This document shows positions 26,470 through 37,022 of a stretch of DNA of 64,000 nucleotides, piece by piece. The DNA comes from Marinobacter vinifirmus (lineage in GTDB: Bacteria > Pseudomonadota > Gammaproteobacteria > Pseudomonadales > Oleiphilaceae): NCBI RefSeq assembly GCF_002258215.1, contig NZ_NEFY01000005.1, forward strand, positions 221,213 through 285,212. The letters run 5' to 3'. Below the pieces are notes generated by a model. It did not search any database. It was not told where the DNA came from and saw nothing but the letters and a program-made list of their open reading frames with translations. Positions within the stretch are counted from its first letter, which is position 1. Each line of letters starts with the position of its first letter. A program made the position numbers and the translations under genes.

Positions 26470-28161
26470 TCAGCCTACTACAGGCGTCCCCCGTTTGATA
26501 ATCGCTGCCGGGTTGGTGCCGGAGGGCAGGTTGCCGTAGTTCATGCCGCCGTTGTTTTGCAGGCGGGAGGCGCAGAAGGCGTCGGCGACGTCTTTGTCGC
26601 CAAAGCGCAGCAGCAGTGAACCCTGCATGGTCAGGGCCATGCGGTCGACCAGGTTTCTGGCGCGGTACTGGAAGTCGCTGATGTCGGCGAAGTTGTGTTG
26701 CAGTTGGGCCAGGTATTGGTCGAAGCGGCGGTCGGCGCCTTTGGCTTCGGCGGCTTCTTTGAAGAAGGCGTCGAGGGTTTCGGGTTCTTTCTGCAGGGCG
26801 CGGAGGGTGTCGAGGCACTGGACGTTGCCGCTGCCTTCCCAGATGGCGTTGACGGGGGATTCCCGGAACAGGCGGGGCATGATGCAGTCTTCCATGACGC
26901 CGCTGCCGCCGATGCATTCCATGGCTTCGTAGGCGTGGTTGGGGGTGCGTTTGCAGATCCAGTATTTGCCGACGGGTGTGGCCAGGCGGGCGAGCAGGCG
27001 TTCGTGTTCGTTGTCCTGGTTGTCCATGGCCCGGGCGACGCGCATGGTGTAGGCGAGGGCGGCTTCGTTTTCGATGATCAGGTCGGCCAGGACGTTTTGC
27101 ATCAGTGGCTGGTCGCTGAGGGTTGCGCCGAAGGCGCTGCGGTTGTGGCAGTGGTGCGTGGCCTGGGCGACGGCCTGGCGCATGCCGGCGGCGCTGCCGA
27201 TCATGCAGTCGAAGCGGGTCATGGCGACCATTTCGATGATGGTTCTTACGCCGCGGCCTTCTTCGCCGACCATCCAGGCCAGTGCGCCGCGGATTTCCAC
27301 TTCGCTGGAGGCGTTGGCGACGTTGCCCATTTTGTTTTTGAGTTGCTGCACCTGCCAGGGGTTCTTGGTGCCGTCCGGGCGCCAGCGGGGCATCAAAAAG
27401 CAGGACAGGCCGCTGGTGGTCTGGGCCAGGACCAGGAAGGCGTCGCACATGGGGGCGGAGACGAACCATTTGTGGCCGACCAGTTCGTAGGGCTGGCCGG
27501 GGCCTTGCTGGCCTATCGGGTAGGCCATGGTGGTGTTGGCGCGGACGTCGCTGCCGCCCTGTTTTTCGGTCATGGCCATGCCGATGGTGACGGAGGTTTT
27601 TTTGCTGTCCGGTACATTTCGGCTGTCGTATTCGTTGGCCAGGATTTTCGGGGCCCAGAGTTTGGCCAGGTCCGGCTGGTTCTGGATCGAAGGTATGGCT
27701 GCGAAGGTCATGGTCACCGGGCAGCAGTGGGCCGCTTCTACCTGTGAGTGCAGGTAGTACTTGGCGGCGCGGGCAACGTGGGCGCCTTTGCCGGGGTTGG
27801 TCCAGGGCGAGCTGTGCAGGCCGTTTTCCAGGGCTACCCGCATGAGTTCGTGGTAGGCCGGGTGGAAGGTGACTTCGTCAATCCGGTGGCCGTAGCGGTC
27901 GTGGGTGCGGAAGCCGGGTTTGTTGGCGTTGGCCTGGTTGCCCAGTTCGATGGTGTCGGCCAGGCCGGTCCAGGCCCCGAAGCGGGTGAGGTCGTCGTTG
28001 GCGAAGCCTGCGCCTTCCCGCAGAACGGCTTCCCGCAGCGCGGTGTCCTGTTCGTAGAGGTTGTAGTTCTCCAGCGGCTGGGGCTGGTTGATGACCTCAT
28101 GGGTGGCCGACAGGTAACGGTTGTCGGTGGCGGACTCGGTTTTGCGCTGCGGGTTGTTCAT
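26470..28161 (-). CDS. AidB-like acyl-CoA dehydrogenase
   Basis: 563 residues, longer than ordinary acyl-CoA dehydrogenases (about 380) and matching the AidB branch. It starts with the AidB-type N-terminal domain (THEVINQPQPLENYNLYEQDTALREAV), has the FAD-binding strand GMAMTEKQGGSDVRANTT and a C-terminal domain containing MECIGGSGVMEDCIMPRLFRESPVNAIWEGSGNVQCLD. E. coli AidB is an alkylation-response flavoprotein that binds DNA; other members act in fatty or branched-chain acyl metabolism. The gene starts 2 bp after the TetR regulator stop, so the two are one operon, autoregulated by the repressor. Substrate unknown. Confidence 0.87.
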   Translation of the reverse strand: MNNPQRKTESATDNRYLSATHEVINQPQPLENYNLYEQDTALREAVLREGAGFANDDLTRFGAWTGLADTIELGNQANANKPGFRTHDRYGHRIDEVTFHPAYHELMRVALENGLHSSPWTNPGKGAHVARAAKYYLHSQVEAAHCCPVTMTFAAIPSIQNQPDLAKLWAPKILANEYDSRNVPDSKKTSVTIGMAMTEKQGGSDVRANTTMAYPIGQQGPGQPYELVGHKWFVSAPMCDAFLVLAQTTSGLSCFLMPRWRPDGTKNPWQVQQLKNKMGNVANASSEVEIRGALAWMVGEEGRGVRTIIEMVAMTRFDCMIGSAAGMRQAVAQATHHCHNRSAFGATLSDQPLMQNVLADLIIENEAALAYTMRVARAMDNQDNEHERLLARLATPVGKYWICKRTPNHAYEAMECIGGSGVMEDCIMPRLFRESPVNAIWEGSGNVQCLDTLRALQKEPETLDAFFKEAAEAKGADRRFDQYLAQLQHNFADISDFQYRARNLVDRMALTMQGSLLLRFGDKDVADAFCASRLQNNGGMNYGNLPSGTNPAAIIKRGTPVVG

Positions 28162-28163
28162 GT

Positions 28164-28793
28164 TCAGCTCCTGGTGCCGGTCAACCCCCGTAGGCAGAAA
28201 CAGACGATGGTGTCGACCAGTTCATTGTCATTGTTGTCGTTGTCCGGTAGCTCGCTTGTCTGGGTTGGCGACAACGGGCCTACCAGGGCTTCGGATATCG
28301 CGCCCACCAGGCATGTAGCGGCCAGGCGGGTGTTCTGATCAGGGATGGTGCCTTCGGCGATGCCGTCCCGGATGGCTTGTTCAAACAGGTTGGCGTAGGC
28401 CCTGCGGTACGCCAGTCGTTCTTCTTCTACTTTCGGGTCCACCGGCTCGGCGATCAGCGCCCAGGCTTTCATCGGGCCTTTCAGGGCCCGTTGGGCGAAA
28501 TGGCGCAGGGCGTGGTCCAGCCGCTGTACCGCATTGCCTGTTATGGCCAGGGCTTCGGCTACCTTGTCGACTTCGCGCTGGGTCGCCAGCCGGAAAATCT
28601 CCGCAAACAGGTCTTCCCGGGATTCGAAATGCCGGTAAATCGTGCCGGTTGCCACGCCGGCGAGGCCGGCAATTCGGGTAACTCGGGCGCTCTGGAAGCC
28701 GCCGTCTGCAACGCATTCCCAGGTGCTTTCGATGATCTTCTGGCGCGCCTGGGCTTTGCGTTGGCGCATTTTTTCGGTTTCACGATAAGCCAT
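28164..28793 (-). CDS. TetR/AcrR-family transcriptional regulator of the aidB-like gene
   Basis: 209 residues. An N-terminal helix-turn-helix with VTRIAGLAGVATGTIYRHFESREDLFAEIF (about 38-67) is unmistakable TetR; the remaining helices form the ligand-binding domain. GGGAG stands 5 nt before the ATG at 28793. The stop is 2 bp before the aidB-like start, so repression of its own operon is likely. A TGAAT-CATT-ATTCA inverted repeat 20 bp upstream is the probable operator. Such regulators next to acyl-CoA dehydrogenases usually respond to acyl-CoA or fatty acids; here that is inference. Confidence 0.88.
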   Translation of the reverse strand: MAYRETEKMRQRKAQARQKIIESTWECVADGGFQSARVTRIAGLAGVATGTIYRHFESREDLFAEIFRLATQREVDKVAEALAITGNAVQRLDHALRHFAQRALKGPMKAWALIAEPVDPKVEEERLAYRRAYANLFEQAIRDGIAEGTIPDQNTRLAATCLVGAISEALVGPLSPTQTSELPDNDNNDNELVDTIVCFCLRGLTGTRS

Positions 28794-28810
28794 GCCGGCT
28801 CCCTACAAGC

Positions 28811-28839
28811 AGTGAATCATTATTCATTCTTTGTGTCAA
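28811..28839 (-). promoter_or_regulatory. promoter and operator of the tetR-aidB-like operon
   Basis: On the minus strand a perfect -35 TTGACA (28839-28834) is followed at 17 nt by a weak -10 region near 28816-28811. The inverted repeat TGAAT-CATT-ATTCA (28813-28826) overlaps the -10 side of this promoter, in the position expected for a repressor that blocks RNA polymerase. It lies 20 bp before the regulator's own ATG. Confidence 0.6.
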
Positions 28840-28878
28840 TTTGAAGGGCCTGGCATGTACTGGGATTGGCCCTTCAAA
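28840..28878. repeat. 11-bp inverted repeat in the regulatory gap
   Basis: TTTGAAGGGCC at 28840-28850 is matched by GGCCCTTCAAA at 28868-28878, with a 17-nt loop. It lies upstream of the TetR -35 hexamer, between the divergent tetR and sutA-like genes. It could be a second regulatory site or an RNA hairpin; nothing decides between these. Confidence 0.55.
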
Positions 28879-29065
28879 ATCAATGGCATGCGCCGTGTTA
28901 CAAAAATTTACAAAAAAGTGGTTGTCAGGAAATAGCGCCGTCAACGAAACCGGATTATAAAGACGCCAAGACGGGGCCGCAGGCGGCCGGCAGTCGAGAC
29001 GGGGTGCTGCCCGGGAGGGCGTACAGGGCACCTGAAAATCTGTTTTCGTTGATGGAGAAAAGAGC

Positions 29066-29287
29066 ATGAGTGAATTCGACGAAAGCAATCTGGAGCAGTC
29101 CGGTAACTGGGGCAGCGACAGTGAGGATAACCATTCTGTTGCCGGCCGTGCCCGGGTGAGGGCCCAGCTGCAGTCAGATATCGAAGCCTTTTTGCAGGGT
29201 GGCGGCAAGATCCAGGCAGTGGATACCAGCTTCCGGGCTGATACCCCTCGCAAGGTGGAAGTGGGCTTTAACAACCGTTCCATCTGA
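29066..29287 (+). CDS. SutA-like RNA polymerase-associated protein
   Basis: 73 residues: an acidic, probably disordered N-terminal part (SEFDESNLEQSGNWGSDSED) and a C-terminal region ARVRAQLQSDIEAFLQGGGK followed by IQAVDTSFRADTPRK and a final NNRSI. This pattern (helix, GGKIQ, AD.P.K, short tail) resembles the conserved part of Pseudomonas SutA, a small protein that binds RNA polymerase and raises transcription in slow-growing cells. The acidic N-terminal tail is shorter than in P. aeruginosa (about 105 residues overall). GGAG about 8 nt upstream. Stands alone before hemB. The name is recalled from sequence pattern, not a search. Confidence 0.6.
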   Translation: MSEFDESNLEQSGNWGSDSEDNHSVAGRARVRAQLQSDIEAFLQGGGKIQAVDTSFRADTPRKVEVGFNNRSI

Positions 29288-29418
29288 GTTCCTTCCCCGA
29301 TTTCCCTTCTTTACCAGGGCGGCCGGTTTGGCGCCGTCCTGGTTTTTGTCATTGAATTGTCATCTGAGTACTGCAGACTTGCCTCGGCCCTGCAACAGGC
29401 GGCTCACCGGGTGTATGA

Positions 29419-30492
<1,074 letters not shown>

Positions 30493-30532
30493 CGCAGGCG
30501 ACCGCCTGCCCAGACAACGGATATGGATAGCG

Positions 30533-32674
30533 ATGACTACTGAAACTGCCAAGCAGACAATCGATGCCGAACTGAGCGTGCCTGCGCCGGTTGAGCTTCC
30601 GCCGGTAGGCGAGGAAGTGAACCTGGACGCCAGCGAGAACTACTTCAACCGGGAACTGAGCCAGCTCCAGTTCAACTACCGGGTACTGAAGCAGGCGCTG
30701 GACACCACGCACCCGCTGATCAACCGGCTGATTTTCTGCTGCATTTTCAGCAGCAACATGGACGAGTTCTTCGAGATCCGGGTGGCGGGCCTGCGTCAGC
30801 AAATGAAGTACGGCCGGGAAACCGTGGGTGTGGACGGCATGCAGCCGGACCAGGTGCTGGCGGAGATCAGCCGGGTAGCCCACGAGTACATCCACGAGCA
30901 GTACGACATCCTGAACAATGTCCTGATTCCCGAGCTGGAGCAGGAAAATATCCACTTTGTGCGGCGCCGGGAATGGACCCCGGCCCAGGCAGAGTGGGTG
31001 CGTACTTACTTTGAAGAAGAGATTCTGCCGGTGGTCAGCCCCATCGGGCTGGATCCGTCACACCCATTCCCGCGCCTGGTGAACAAGAGTCTGAACTTTA
31101 TCGTGGAACTGGATGGCAAAGACGCCTTTGGCCGGGAAACCGGCATGGCCATCCTGCCGGCGCCCCGGTCGTTGCCCCGTCTGGTGCGCCTGCCGGATGA
31201 AGTCTGCGAAGGTGGTGAGAACCTGGTGTTCCTGTCGTCGATGATCCACGCCCACGCGGATGAGCTGTTCCCGGGCATGGAAGTAAAGGGCTGTTACCAG
31301 TTCCGTTTGACCCGTAACGCTGACCTTGAGCTGGAAGATGACCTGGAAGACCTGGCGTCGGCCCTGCGCGGCGAGCTGCTCAGCCGTCGCTTTGGTGACG
31401 GTGTGCGCCTGGAAGTAGCCGATAACTGCCCGGAAGAACTGGTGCAGTTTCTGTTGCGGGAATTCGGGCTGACCGAGCGTGACCTGTACCAGGTGCATGG
31501 CCCGGTGAACCTGACCCGCCTGATGGCCGTGGGTGGCCTGGTAGACCGCCCCGACCTGACCTACTCGAGCTTCTCGCCGTCCATTCCGCGCCAGATCCGC
31601 AGCAAGGAATCCATGTTCGATGCCATCCGCAAACGGCCGATCCTGTTGTTGCATCCCTACGAGAATTTCAGCCCGGTGGTAGACCTGCTGCGCCAGGCCG
31701 CAAAAGATCCGAATGTGCTGGCCATCAGGCAGACCCTGTACCGGACCGGTGCCGATTCGGAAATTGTCGAAGCGCTGGCCGATGCCGCCCGGCGCGGCAA
31801 GGAAGTGACCGTGGTGATCGAGTTACGGGCCCGCTTCAGCGAGGCGGAAAACCTGGAGCTGGCCAGCCGGTTGCAGGAAGCCGGGGTGATCGTGGTGTAT
31901 GGCGTGGTGGGCTACAAAACCCACGCCAAGATGATCCTGATTGTGCGCCGGGAAGAAGGCCGCCTGCGCCGCTATGTGCACCTGGGTACCGGTAACTACC
32001 ACGCCGGCAACGCCCGTCTGTATACCGACTACAGCTTCATGACCTGTGACGAGTCCATCGGTGACGACGTGAACAAGCTGTTCCAGCAGCTGACCGGTAT
32101 GGGCAAGGCCCTGAAGATCAAGAAGCTGTTCCATGCACCGTTTACCCTGCACAACCGGCTGATCAGCCTGATCGAGCGCGAGGCCAGCTATGGCGACAAG
32201 GGCCGGATTATCTTCAAGTTCAACGCCCTGACCGAGCCGCAGATGATCAAGGCCCTTTACCGGGCCTCCCAGGCCGGCGCGAAGGTTGACCTGATTATCC
32301 GTGGCATCTGCTGCCTGCGGCCGGAAGTTCCGGGGCTGTCGGATAACATCCGGGTGCGTTCGGTGATTGGCCGGTTCCTGGAGCATACCCGGATGTATTA
32401 CTTCGGTAATAATGGCCGTCCGGAAGTTTACTGTTCCAGTGCTGATGGCATGGAACGCAACCTGCTGCACCGGGTAGAAACCGCATTCCCGGTGGAAGAG
32501 CCGGCACTGGTGGCCCGGTTGCGGGAAGACCTGGATACCTACCTGGCGGATAACTGCCAGGCCTGGGTGCTGCAGCCCGATGGCAGCTATATCCAGAACC
32601 AGCCGGCCGAGGGCGAAGAGCCCTTTGCCTCCCAGCTGGTGCTGTTGGAGCGCCTGACCAGCAAGCCGGTCTGA
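30533..32674 (+). CDS. ppk: polyphosphate kinase 1
   Basis: 713 residues. Reversible polymerisation of ATP gamma-phosphate into long-chain polyphosphate, peripheral to the inner membrane. The N-terminal domain begins NYFNRELSQLQFNYRVL; the two phospholipase-D-like catalytic domains carry the phosphoacceptor His in VGYKTHAKMILIVRR and the second His in IGRFLEHTRMYYFGN, with HLGTGNYHAGNARLYTDY between. Starts 40 bp after hemB. Together with PiT and phoBR it completes a phosphate storage theme. Start ATG with a modest Shine-Dalgarno (GGATA). Confidence 0.96.
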   Translation: MTTETAKQTIDAELSVPAPVELPPVGEEVNLDASENYFNRELSQLQFNYRVLKQALDTTHPLINRLIFCCIFSSNMDEFFEIRVAGLRQQMKYGRETVGVDGMQPDQVLAEISRVAHEYIHEQYDILNNVLIPELEQENIHFVRRREWTPAQAEWVRTYFEEEILPVVSPIGLDPSHPFPRLVNKSLNFIVELDGKDAFGRETGMAILPAPRSLPRLVRLPDEVCEGGENLVFLSSMIHAHADELFPGMEVKGCYQFRLTRNADLELEDDLEDLASALRGELLSRRFGDGVRLEVADNCPEELVQFLLREFGLTERDLYQVHGPVNLTRLMAVGGLVDRPDLTYSSFSPSIPRQIRSKESMFDAIRKRPILLLHPYENFSPVVDLLRQAAKDPNVLAIRQTLYRTGADSEIVEALADAARRGKEVTVVIELRARFSEAENLELASRLQEAGVIVVYGVVGYKTHAKMILIVRREEGRLRRYVHLGTGNYHAGNARLYTDYSFMTCDESIGDDVNKLFQQLTGMGKALKIKKLFHAPFTLHNRLISLIEREASYGDKGRIIFKFNALTEPQMIKALYRASQAGAKVDLIIRGICCLRPEVPGLSDNIRVRSVIGRFLEHTRMYYFGNNGRPEVYCSSADGMERNLLHRVETAFPVEEPALVARLREDLDTYLADNCQAWVLQPDGSYIQNQPAEGEEPFASQLVLLERLTSKPV

Positions 32675-32715
32675 GCCCGGATACAACAACAAATGCCTAA
32701 AACAGGACTCTGATT

Positions 32716-34008
32716 TTGAAATTCAACAAGTGGTTGGTTGCCGGCGGAGTGATTCTGGTCGGTGCCGGCCTCGCGCCCTGGGGCGTGGGCTATGTCACCG
32801 AGCAGCAGTGGTCCCGGGCTGCCCTGGAAGTAAACGCGGCCCAGCCTTTTGTGCACCTGGAAACCCAACAGTACCAGCGTGGTGTGCTGGCCTCCGAAGC
32901 CGCTGGCACCCTGACCATTACCGACCCGGCCCGGGGCGACAGTTACCGGATAGGCTTCCGCGTGAAGGTGTCCCACGGGGTGACCGGCAGCCTGATGGAT
33001 TTCCGCCCGGACGCCGGCTGGCAGCCGGAGGGCGCCAACTGGTTTCGTGGTGAAAAGCCCCGCCTGACCCTGGAAACCCGGGTTTGGGGCTCGGCCACCC
33101 TGGTGCTGGAAGCGCCGGCAATGGCGATCGATAACCCGGCATCGGGTGAGTCTCTGCGCAGCAGCGGTGGCCTGGCCAGCATCAGTGTGGGCAGTCTGGG
33201 TGAGCAGGCTGATCTGATGCTGGTGTGGCCGGCACTGTCGCTGTCCGGGCCGGAGCTGGACCTTGCTGTGGACGATGTCCACCTGGAGCAAAGCCTGGCC
33301 TGGTTGAGTGGTGATATCTGGACCGGAACCGGCACCTTGTCGGTGGAGTCCCTGTCGGTACAAAGCCCGGGTGCGGAGCCCGTGGTCCTGGATGGCCTGG
33401 CCATGACCAGTGCCAGCGAGGCGAAAGACCAGGATCGTCGGCTGGATTCAACCCTGGAGCTGGATGTGGCGTCGGTGAGCGTCGGCAGTGACGCATTCGG
33501 CCCCCAGCGGATGGCGGTTTCGGTGGATAACCTCGATGTAGCCAGCTGGAATGCCTTCAGCTCGGCCATGACAGACCTGCAGGCGATGACGGTCAAGGCC
33601 GGGGCTGGCGGTGGTGCCAGCTTCGAGCAGCAGATGGCGGTGATGCAGCGGTTCAATGAGTCGATCCGTGACCTGGCCGCTGCCGGTTTTTCGGCCGGTA
33701 TCCGCGAGCTGAGCCTGGAAACGCCGGAAGGGCCGGTGCAGGGTAGCCTGGATATCTCTCATCCGGAATTGTCCGGTGCTGAAAAGGACGCCATGCTGAT
33801 GGTGATGCAGGGCCTGACCGGCGAGCTGGATTTTTCCATGCCGATGGCACTGGCCGAAGATTATGCTGCGGTGCGCATGCAGGTAGCGCCACTGATCAAG
33901 CAGGGTTTGCTGGTTCAGGAGGGTGACCGGCTGGTGATGGGTGGCCGCATGGAAGATCTGGTGCTGGACATCAACGGGCTGCAGATTCCGCTGCCACCGC
34001 TGCTCTGA
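32716..34008 (+). CDS. DUF945 family protein (YdgA-like), exported or membrane-anchored
   Basis: 430 residues with a TTG start (AGGA 8 nt upstream) and an N-terminal hydrophobic segment (KWLVAGGVILVGAGLAPWGVGY) that acts as signal anchor. The remainder is a beta-rich, periplasmic DUF945 domain typical of E. coli YdgA-type proteins, whose role is unknown. C-terminal part ends VLDINGLQIPLPPLL, which is common in this family. Follows ppk by 41 bp on the same strand, so co-expression is possible. It converges on coaD, separated by a hairpin. Confidence 0.75.
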   Translation: MKFNKWLVAGGVILVGAGLAPWGVGYVTEQQWSRAALEVNAAQPFVHLETQQYQRGVLASEAAGTLTITDPARGDSYRIGFRVKVSHGVTGSLMDFRPDAGWQPEGANWFRGEKPRLTLETRVWGSATLVLEAPAMAIDNPASGESLRSSGGLASISVGSLGEQADLMLVWPALSLSGPELDLAVDDVHLEQSLAWLSGDIWTGTGTLSVESLSVQSPGAEPVVLDGLAMTSASEAKDQDRRLDSTLELDVASVSVGSDAFGPQRMAVSVDNLDVASWNAFSSAMTDLQAMTVKAGAGGGASFEQQMAVMQRFNESIRDLAAAGFSAGIRELSLETPEGPVQGSLDISHPELSGAEKDAMLMVMQGLTGELDFSMPMALAEDYAAVRMQVAPLIKQGLLVQEGDRLVMGGRMEDLVLDINGLQIPLPPLL

Positions 34009-34014
34009 TGTCAG

Positions 34015-34038
34015 ACCGCTGCCTGTGCTGGCAGCGGT
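34015..34038. terminator. hairpin between converging DUF945 gene and coaD
   Basis: Stem ACCGCTGCC with GGCAGCGGT (9 bp, 6-nt loop) in the 76-bp gap between two converging genes. The T-rich stretch follows only about 10 nt later, so it is a plausible but not textbook terminator, usable from both sides as a weak barrier. Confidence 0.5.
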
Positions 34039-34084
34039 TCCGCTATTGTTTTCCCGCTTTTGCCTTTCTTCTCGCCAGCCGGGT

Positions 34085-34780
<696 letters not shown>

Positions 34781-34808
34781 CTAAGTGCAGCCTTCCCCGG
34801 AAACTTCG

Positions 34809-36401
34809 TCAGCTTGTCAGTTTCTGGGCCAATCTGGTGCTGTTCCTCGCCGCCAATGCATAAACCGACAACTGCGGGTTCGCGCCGATGCTGGTGGGGA
34901 AGATGGAAGCGTCGTGGATGCTGAGGTTGGGAACGTGGTGGTGTTCACCGAAGCCGTTGACCACGGAGTCTTCCGGGTTGCTGCCCATGCTGCAGCCGCC
35001 CATCTGGTGGGCGGTGAACAGGCGGGCGCGGTGAGGTTTCATGGGGAGTTCGGCGATCGCTGCCTTGGCTTCGGCCCAGGTTTTGTACCAGGTGGAATCC
35101 AGGTGCATGGCGCGGACGGCTTCGGCGCCGGCGGCGAACTGGATTTCGGCCATGTGCAGGTAGGCCTGGCGGATGCCTTGCCACAAGTAGTCGGTTACCG
35201 GGTAGTCGAGTACCGGGCTGCCGTCGTCGCGCAGGGTGACGGTGCCGCCGGGGCTTTGTTCGTGGAAGCCGTCGCGCAGCAGGGCGATGACGGATTGCAT
35301 TCTGGCCAGCTGGCTGAGGTCGGCGAGTTGGTCCGGGCCGTGGCCGGGGACGACGCCGGCGGCCATGGCCGGGTGCAGGGGGGGTACTTCGAGTTTGTAG
35401 CCCACGGGGCCGTCTACGCCCTGGCTGAAGTTGAACTGGTCCGAGTAGATGGACTGGGGTGCGCCGTAGAAGGGGTCTACGTTGGCCGGCATGCGGGCGA
35501 CGGTGGCGTTGACCGGGTGGATGAAGGAGCGTTTGCCTACGCGCTGGTGCGGGTCGGGCAGTTGCGAGCGCAGTAGCAGGCCGGGTGAGCCGATGGCGCT
35601 GGCGGCGACGACAAAGTGCCGGGCCTTGAGGGTGACGGTGACGCCGGAGGGGGTTACGCCGTCTGGCCCCATGGCGCTGGCCTTCAGGTGGTCGATGCGG
35701 TCCTGGTTCATGACCAGTTTTTCGGCGCGCAGGCCGTGGTACATGCGGGCGTTGTTGTCGAGGGCACCGGGGATGGTGGTCAGCAGGGCGCCTTGCTTGG
35801 CGTTGGTGGGGCAGCCTACGCCGCAGTAGCCGGAGTTCCAGCAGCCTTTGACGTTTCTGGGAATCACCTGCCAGGTGTAGCCGAGTTTTTCGCAGCCCTG
35901 GCGCAGGATGTCGTTGTTCAGGTTGGGGTCGGTTTGCCAGGGCGCCATGGTGTGGCGCTCTTCCCGGCCCTGGAACCAGGGCGCCATGGCGTCGGGTGCC
36001 AGGCTGTCGAGGCCGAACTGCCGGCTCCAGTAGGTGAGGGTTTCGTCTGGAGTGCGGAAGCTGCTGGTCCAGTTGACGGTGGTGGAGCCACCTACGCAGC
36101 GGCCCTGCAGTATGGCGATGGCACCGTCGGCGGTGGTCCGGCTCATGCCTTCCTGGTAGAGGTTGGCGTAGGACGTCAGTTCGTCCATCTTGAAGTCTTT
36201 CTGGTAATACAGCCGGCCTTCTTCCACCAGAATAACGGCCAGCCCTTGCCGGGCCAGGATTTCCGCGGTGGTGCCGCCACCGGCACCGGTGCCGATGACG
36301 ACCACATCGGCTTCTGCTGTCTGGTTGCTGGTGAGGGTGCTGGCGTCGGTAACCTTCCAGCCGGCGGCCAGGCCCCGGGCAATGGGATCATTCATGGACA
36401 T
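34809..36401 (-). CDS. GMC-family alcohol oxidoreductase
   Basis: 530-residue FAD-linked glucose-methanol-choline oxidoreductase. ADP-binding motif GTGAGGG (37-43), the QGRCVGGSTTVNW loop with FAD contacts, active-site His465 in HQMGGCSMG and conserved Asn508 in SIGANPQLSVYALA. It is likely to oxidise a hydrophobic alcohol to the aldehyde, which the adjoining aldehyde dehydrogenase would take to the acid. Last gene of a three-gene operon with a 25-bp gap after the Tat protein. The substrate class (long-chain or aromatic alcohol) is inferred from context. Confidence 0.87.
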   Translation of the reverse strand: MSMNDPIARGLAAGWKVTDASTLTSNQTAEADVVVIGTGAGGGTTAEILARQGLAVILVEEGRLYYQKDFKMDELTSYANLYQEGMSRTTADGAIAILQGRCVGGSTTVNWTSSFRTPDETLTYWSRQFGLDSLAPDAMAPWFQGREERHTMAPWQTDPNLNNDILRQGCEKLGYTWQVIPRNVKGCWNSGYCGVGCPTNAKQGALLTTIPGALDNNARMYHGLRAEKLVMNQDRIDHLKASAMGPDGVTPSGVTVTLKARHFVVAASAIGSPGLLLRSQLPDPHQRVGKRSFIHPVNATVARMPANVDPFYGAPQSIYSDQFNFSQGVDGPVGYKLEVPPLHPAMAAGVVPGHGPDQLADLSQLARMQSVIALLRDGFHEQSPGGTVTLRDDGSPVLDYPVTDYLWQGIRQAYLHMAEIQFAAGAEAVRAMHLDSTWYKTWAEAKAAIAELPMKPHRARLFTAHQMGGCSMGSNPEDSVVNGFGEHHHVPNLSIHDASIFPTSIGANPQLSVYALAARNSTRLAQKLTS

Positions 36402-36426
36402 ACTGCGCTCCGTAATCCGGGGTCTT

Positions 36427-37017
36427 TCAGGTGTTTTTGAACTGGGGTAAGACGTTCACGATCCATTCCTGTGGCCCGGGGTATCCGGTCAGGTGCCACT
36501 GGTTCTGGTGGCCGTAGAAGGCGACGTTGGCGATCTTGCTGAGGGCGATGTAGCCGTTGTTGAACAGGCCGATCCGGCTGTTGCGCCAGCGGTTCAGGAA
36601 GGCGTCGGCTTCGCCGGTGGTCACGGATGGCCAGTCGGACCAGACCCGGGCCAGGGTGACCCGGGTGGGGGCAAAGTTCAGCAGGTCGAACAGCTTGCGC
36701 AGTTCTTTCTGGTTGGGGGCGCCGAACTGGACGATGCCCTGGTCGATGCGCTCGATGGTGGCCGCAACGGCAAACTGGCGCTGGTTTGGTTCTTCCGGCA
36801 GGGCGCCGGCGAACATGGCCGGCAGCAGGGCTTCGAACAGCGCGATGTCGTCCTTGCTCAGAAACCGGAAGCGGTAGCTGGCGTCCATGCGGCTGTCGAC
36901 CGCACTGACCCGCCCGGCCGGAGCGGTGGCGCAGCCGGACAGGCCGGCGGTAAGGCTGACGGTGCCGAGGAAGACGGCGCCGCCTACCCCGGTTTTCAGG
37001 AAACTGCGTCGGTTCAT
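36427..37017 (-). CDS. Tat-exported lipoprotein-like partner of the GMC oxidoreductase
   Basis: 196 residues beginning MNRRSFLKTGVGG, a textbook twin-arginine signal, followed by GLSGCATA, a possible lipobox Cys. The rest is helical and soluble and resembles the small gamma-like subunits that accompany GMC dehydrogenases (gluconate 2-dehydrogenase subunit 3 family). It lies 5 bp after the aldehyde dehydrogenase stop and 25 bp before the GMC gene. The upstream frame continuing to 37242 is antisense to nothing real and lacks the signal, so MNRRSF is the start. Partner role is inference. Confidence 0.72.
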   Translation of the reverse strand: MNRRSFLKTGVGGAVFLGTVSLTAGLSGCATAPAGRVSAVDSRMDASYRFRFLSKDDIALFEALLPAMFAGALPEEPNQRQFAVAATIERIDQGIVQFGAPNQKELRKLFDLLNFAPTRVTLARVWSDWPSVTTGEADAFLNRWRNSRIGLFNNGYIALSKIANVAFYGHQNQWHLTGYPGPQEWIVNVLPQFKNT

Positions 37018-37022
37018 GGGGC

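Noticed and set aside
28866..29069. 67-codon plus-strand frame before the SutA-like gene
   Set aside because: No Shine-Dalgarno, no recognisable family, and it overlaps the regulatory gap with repeats.
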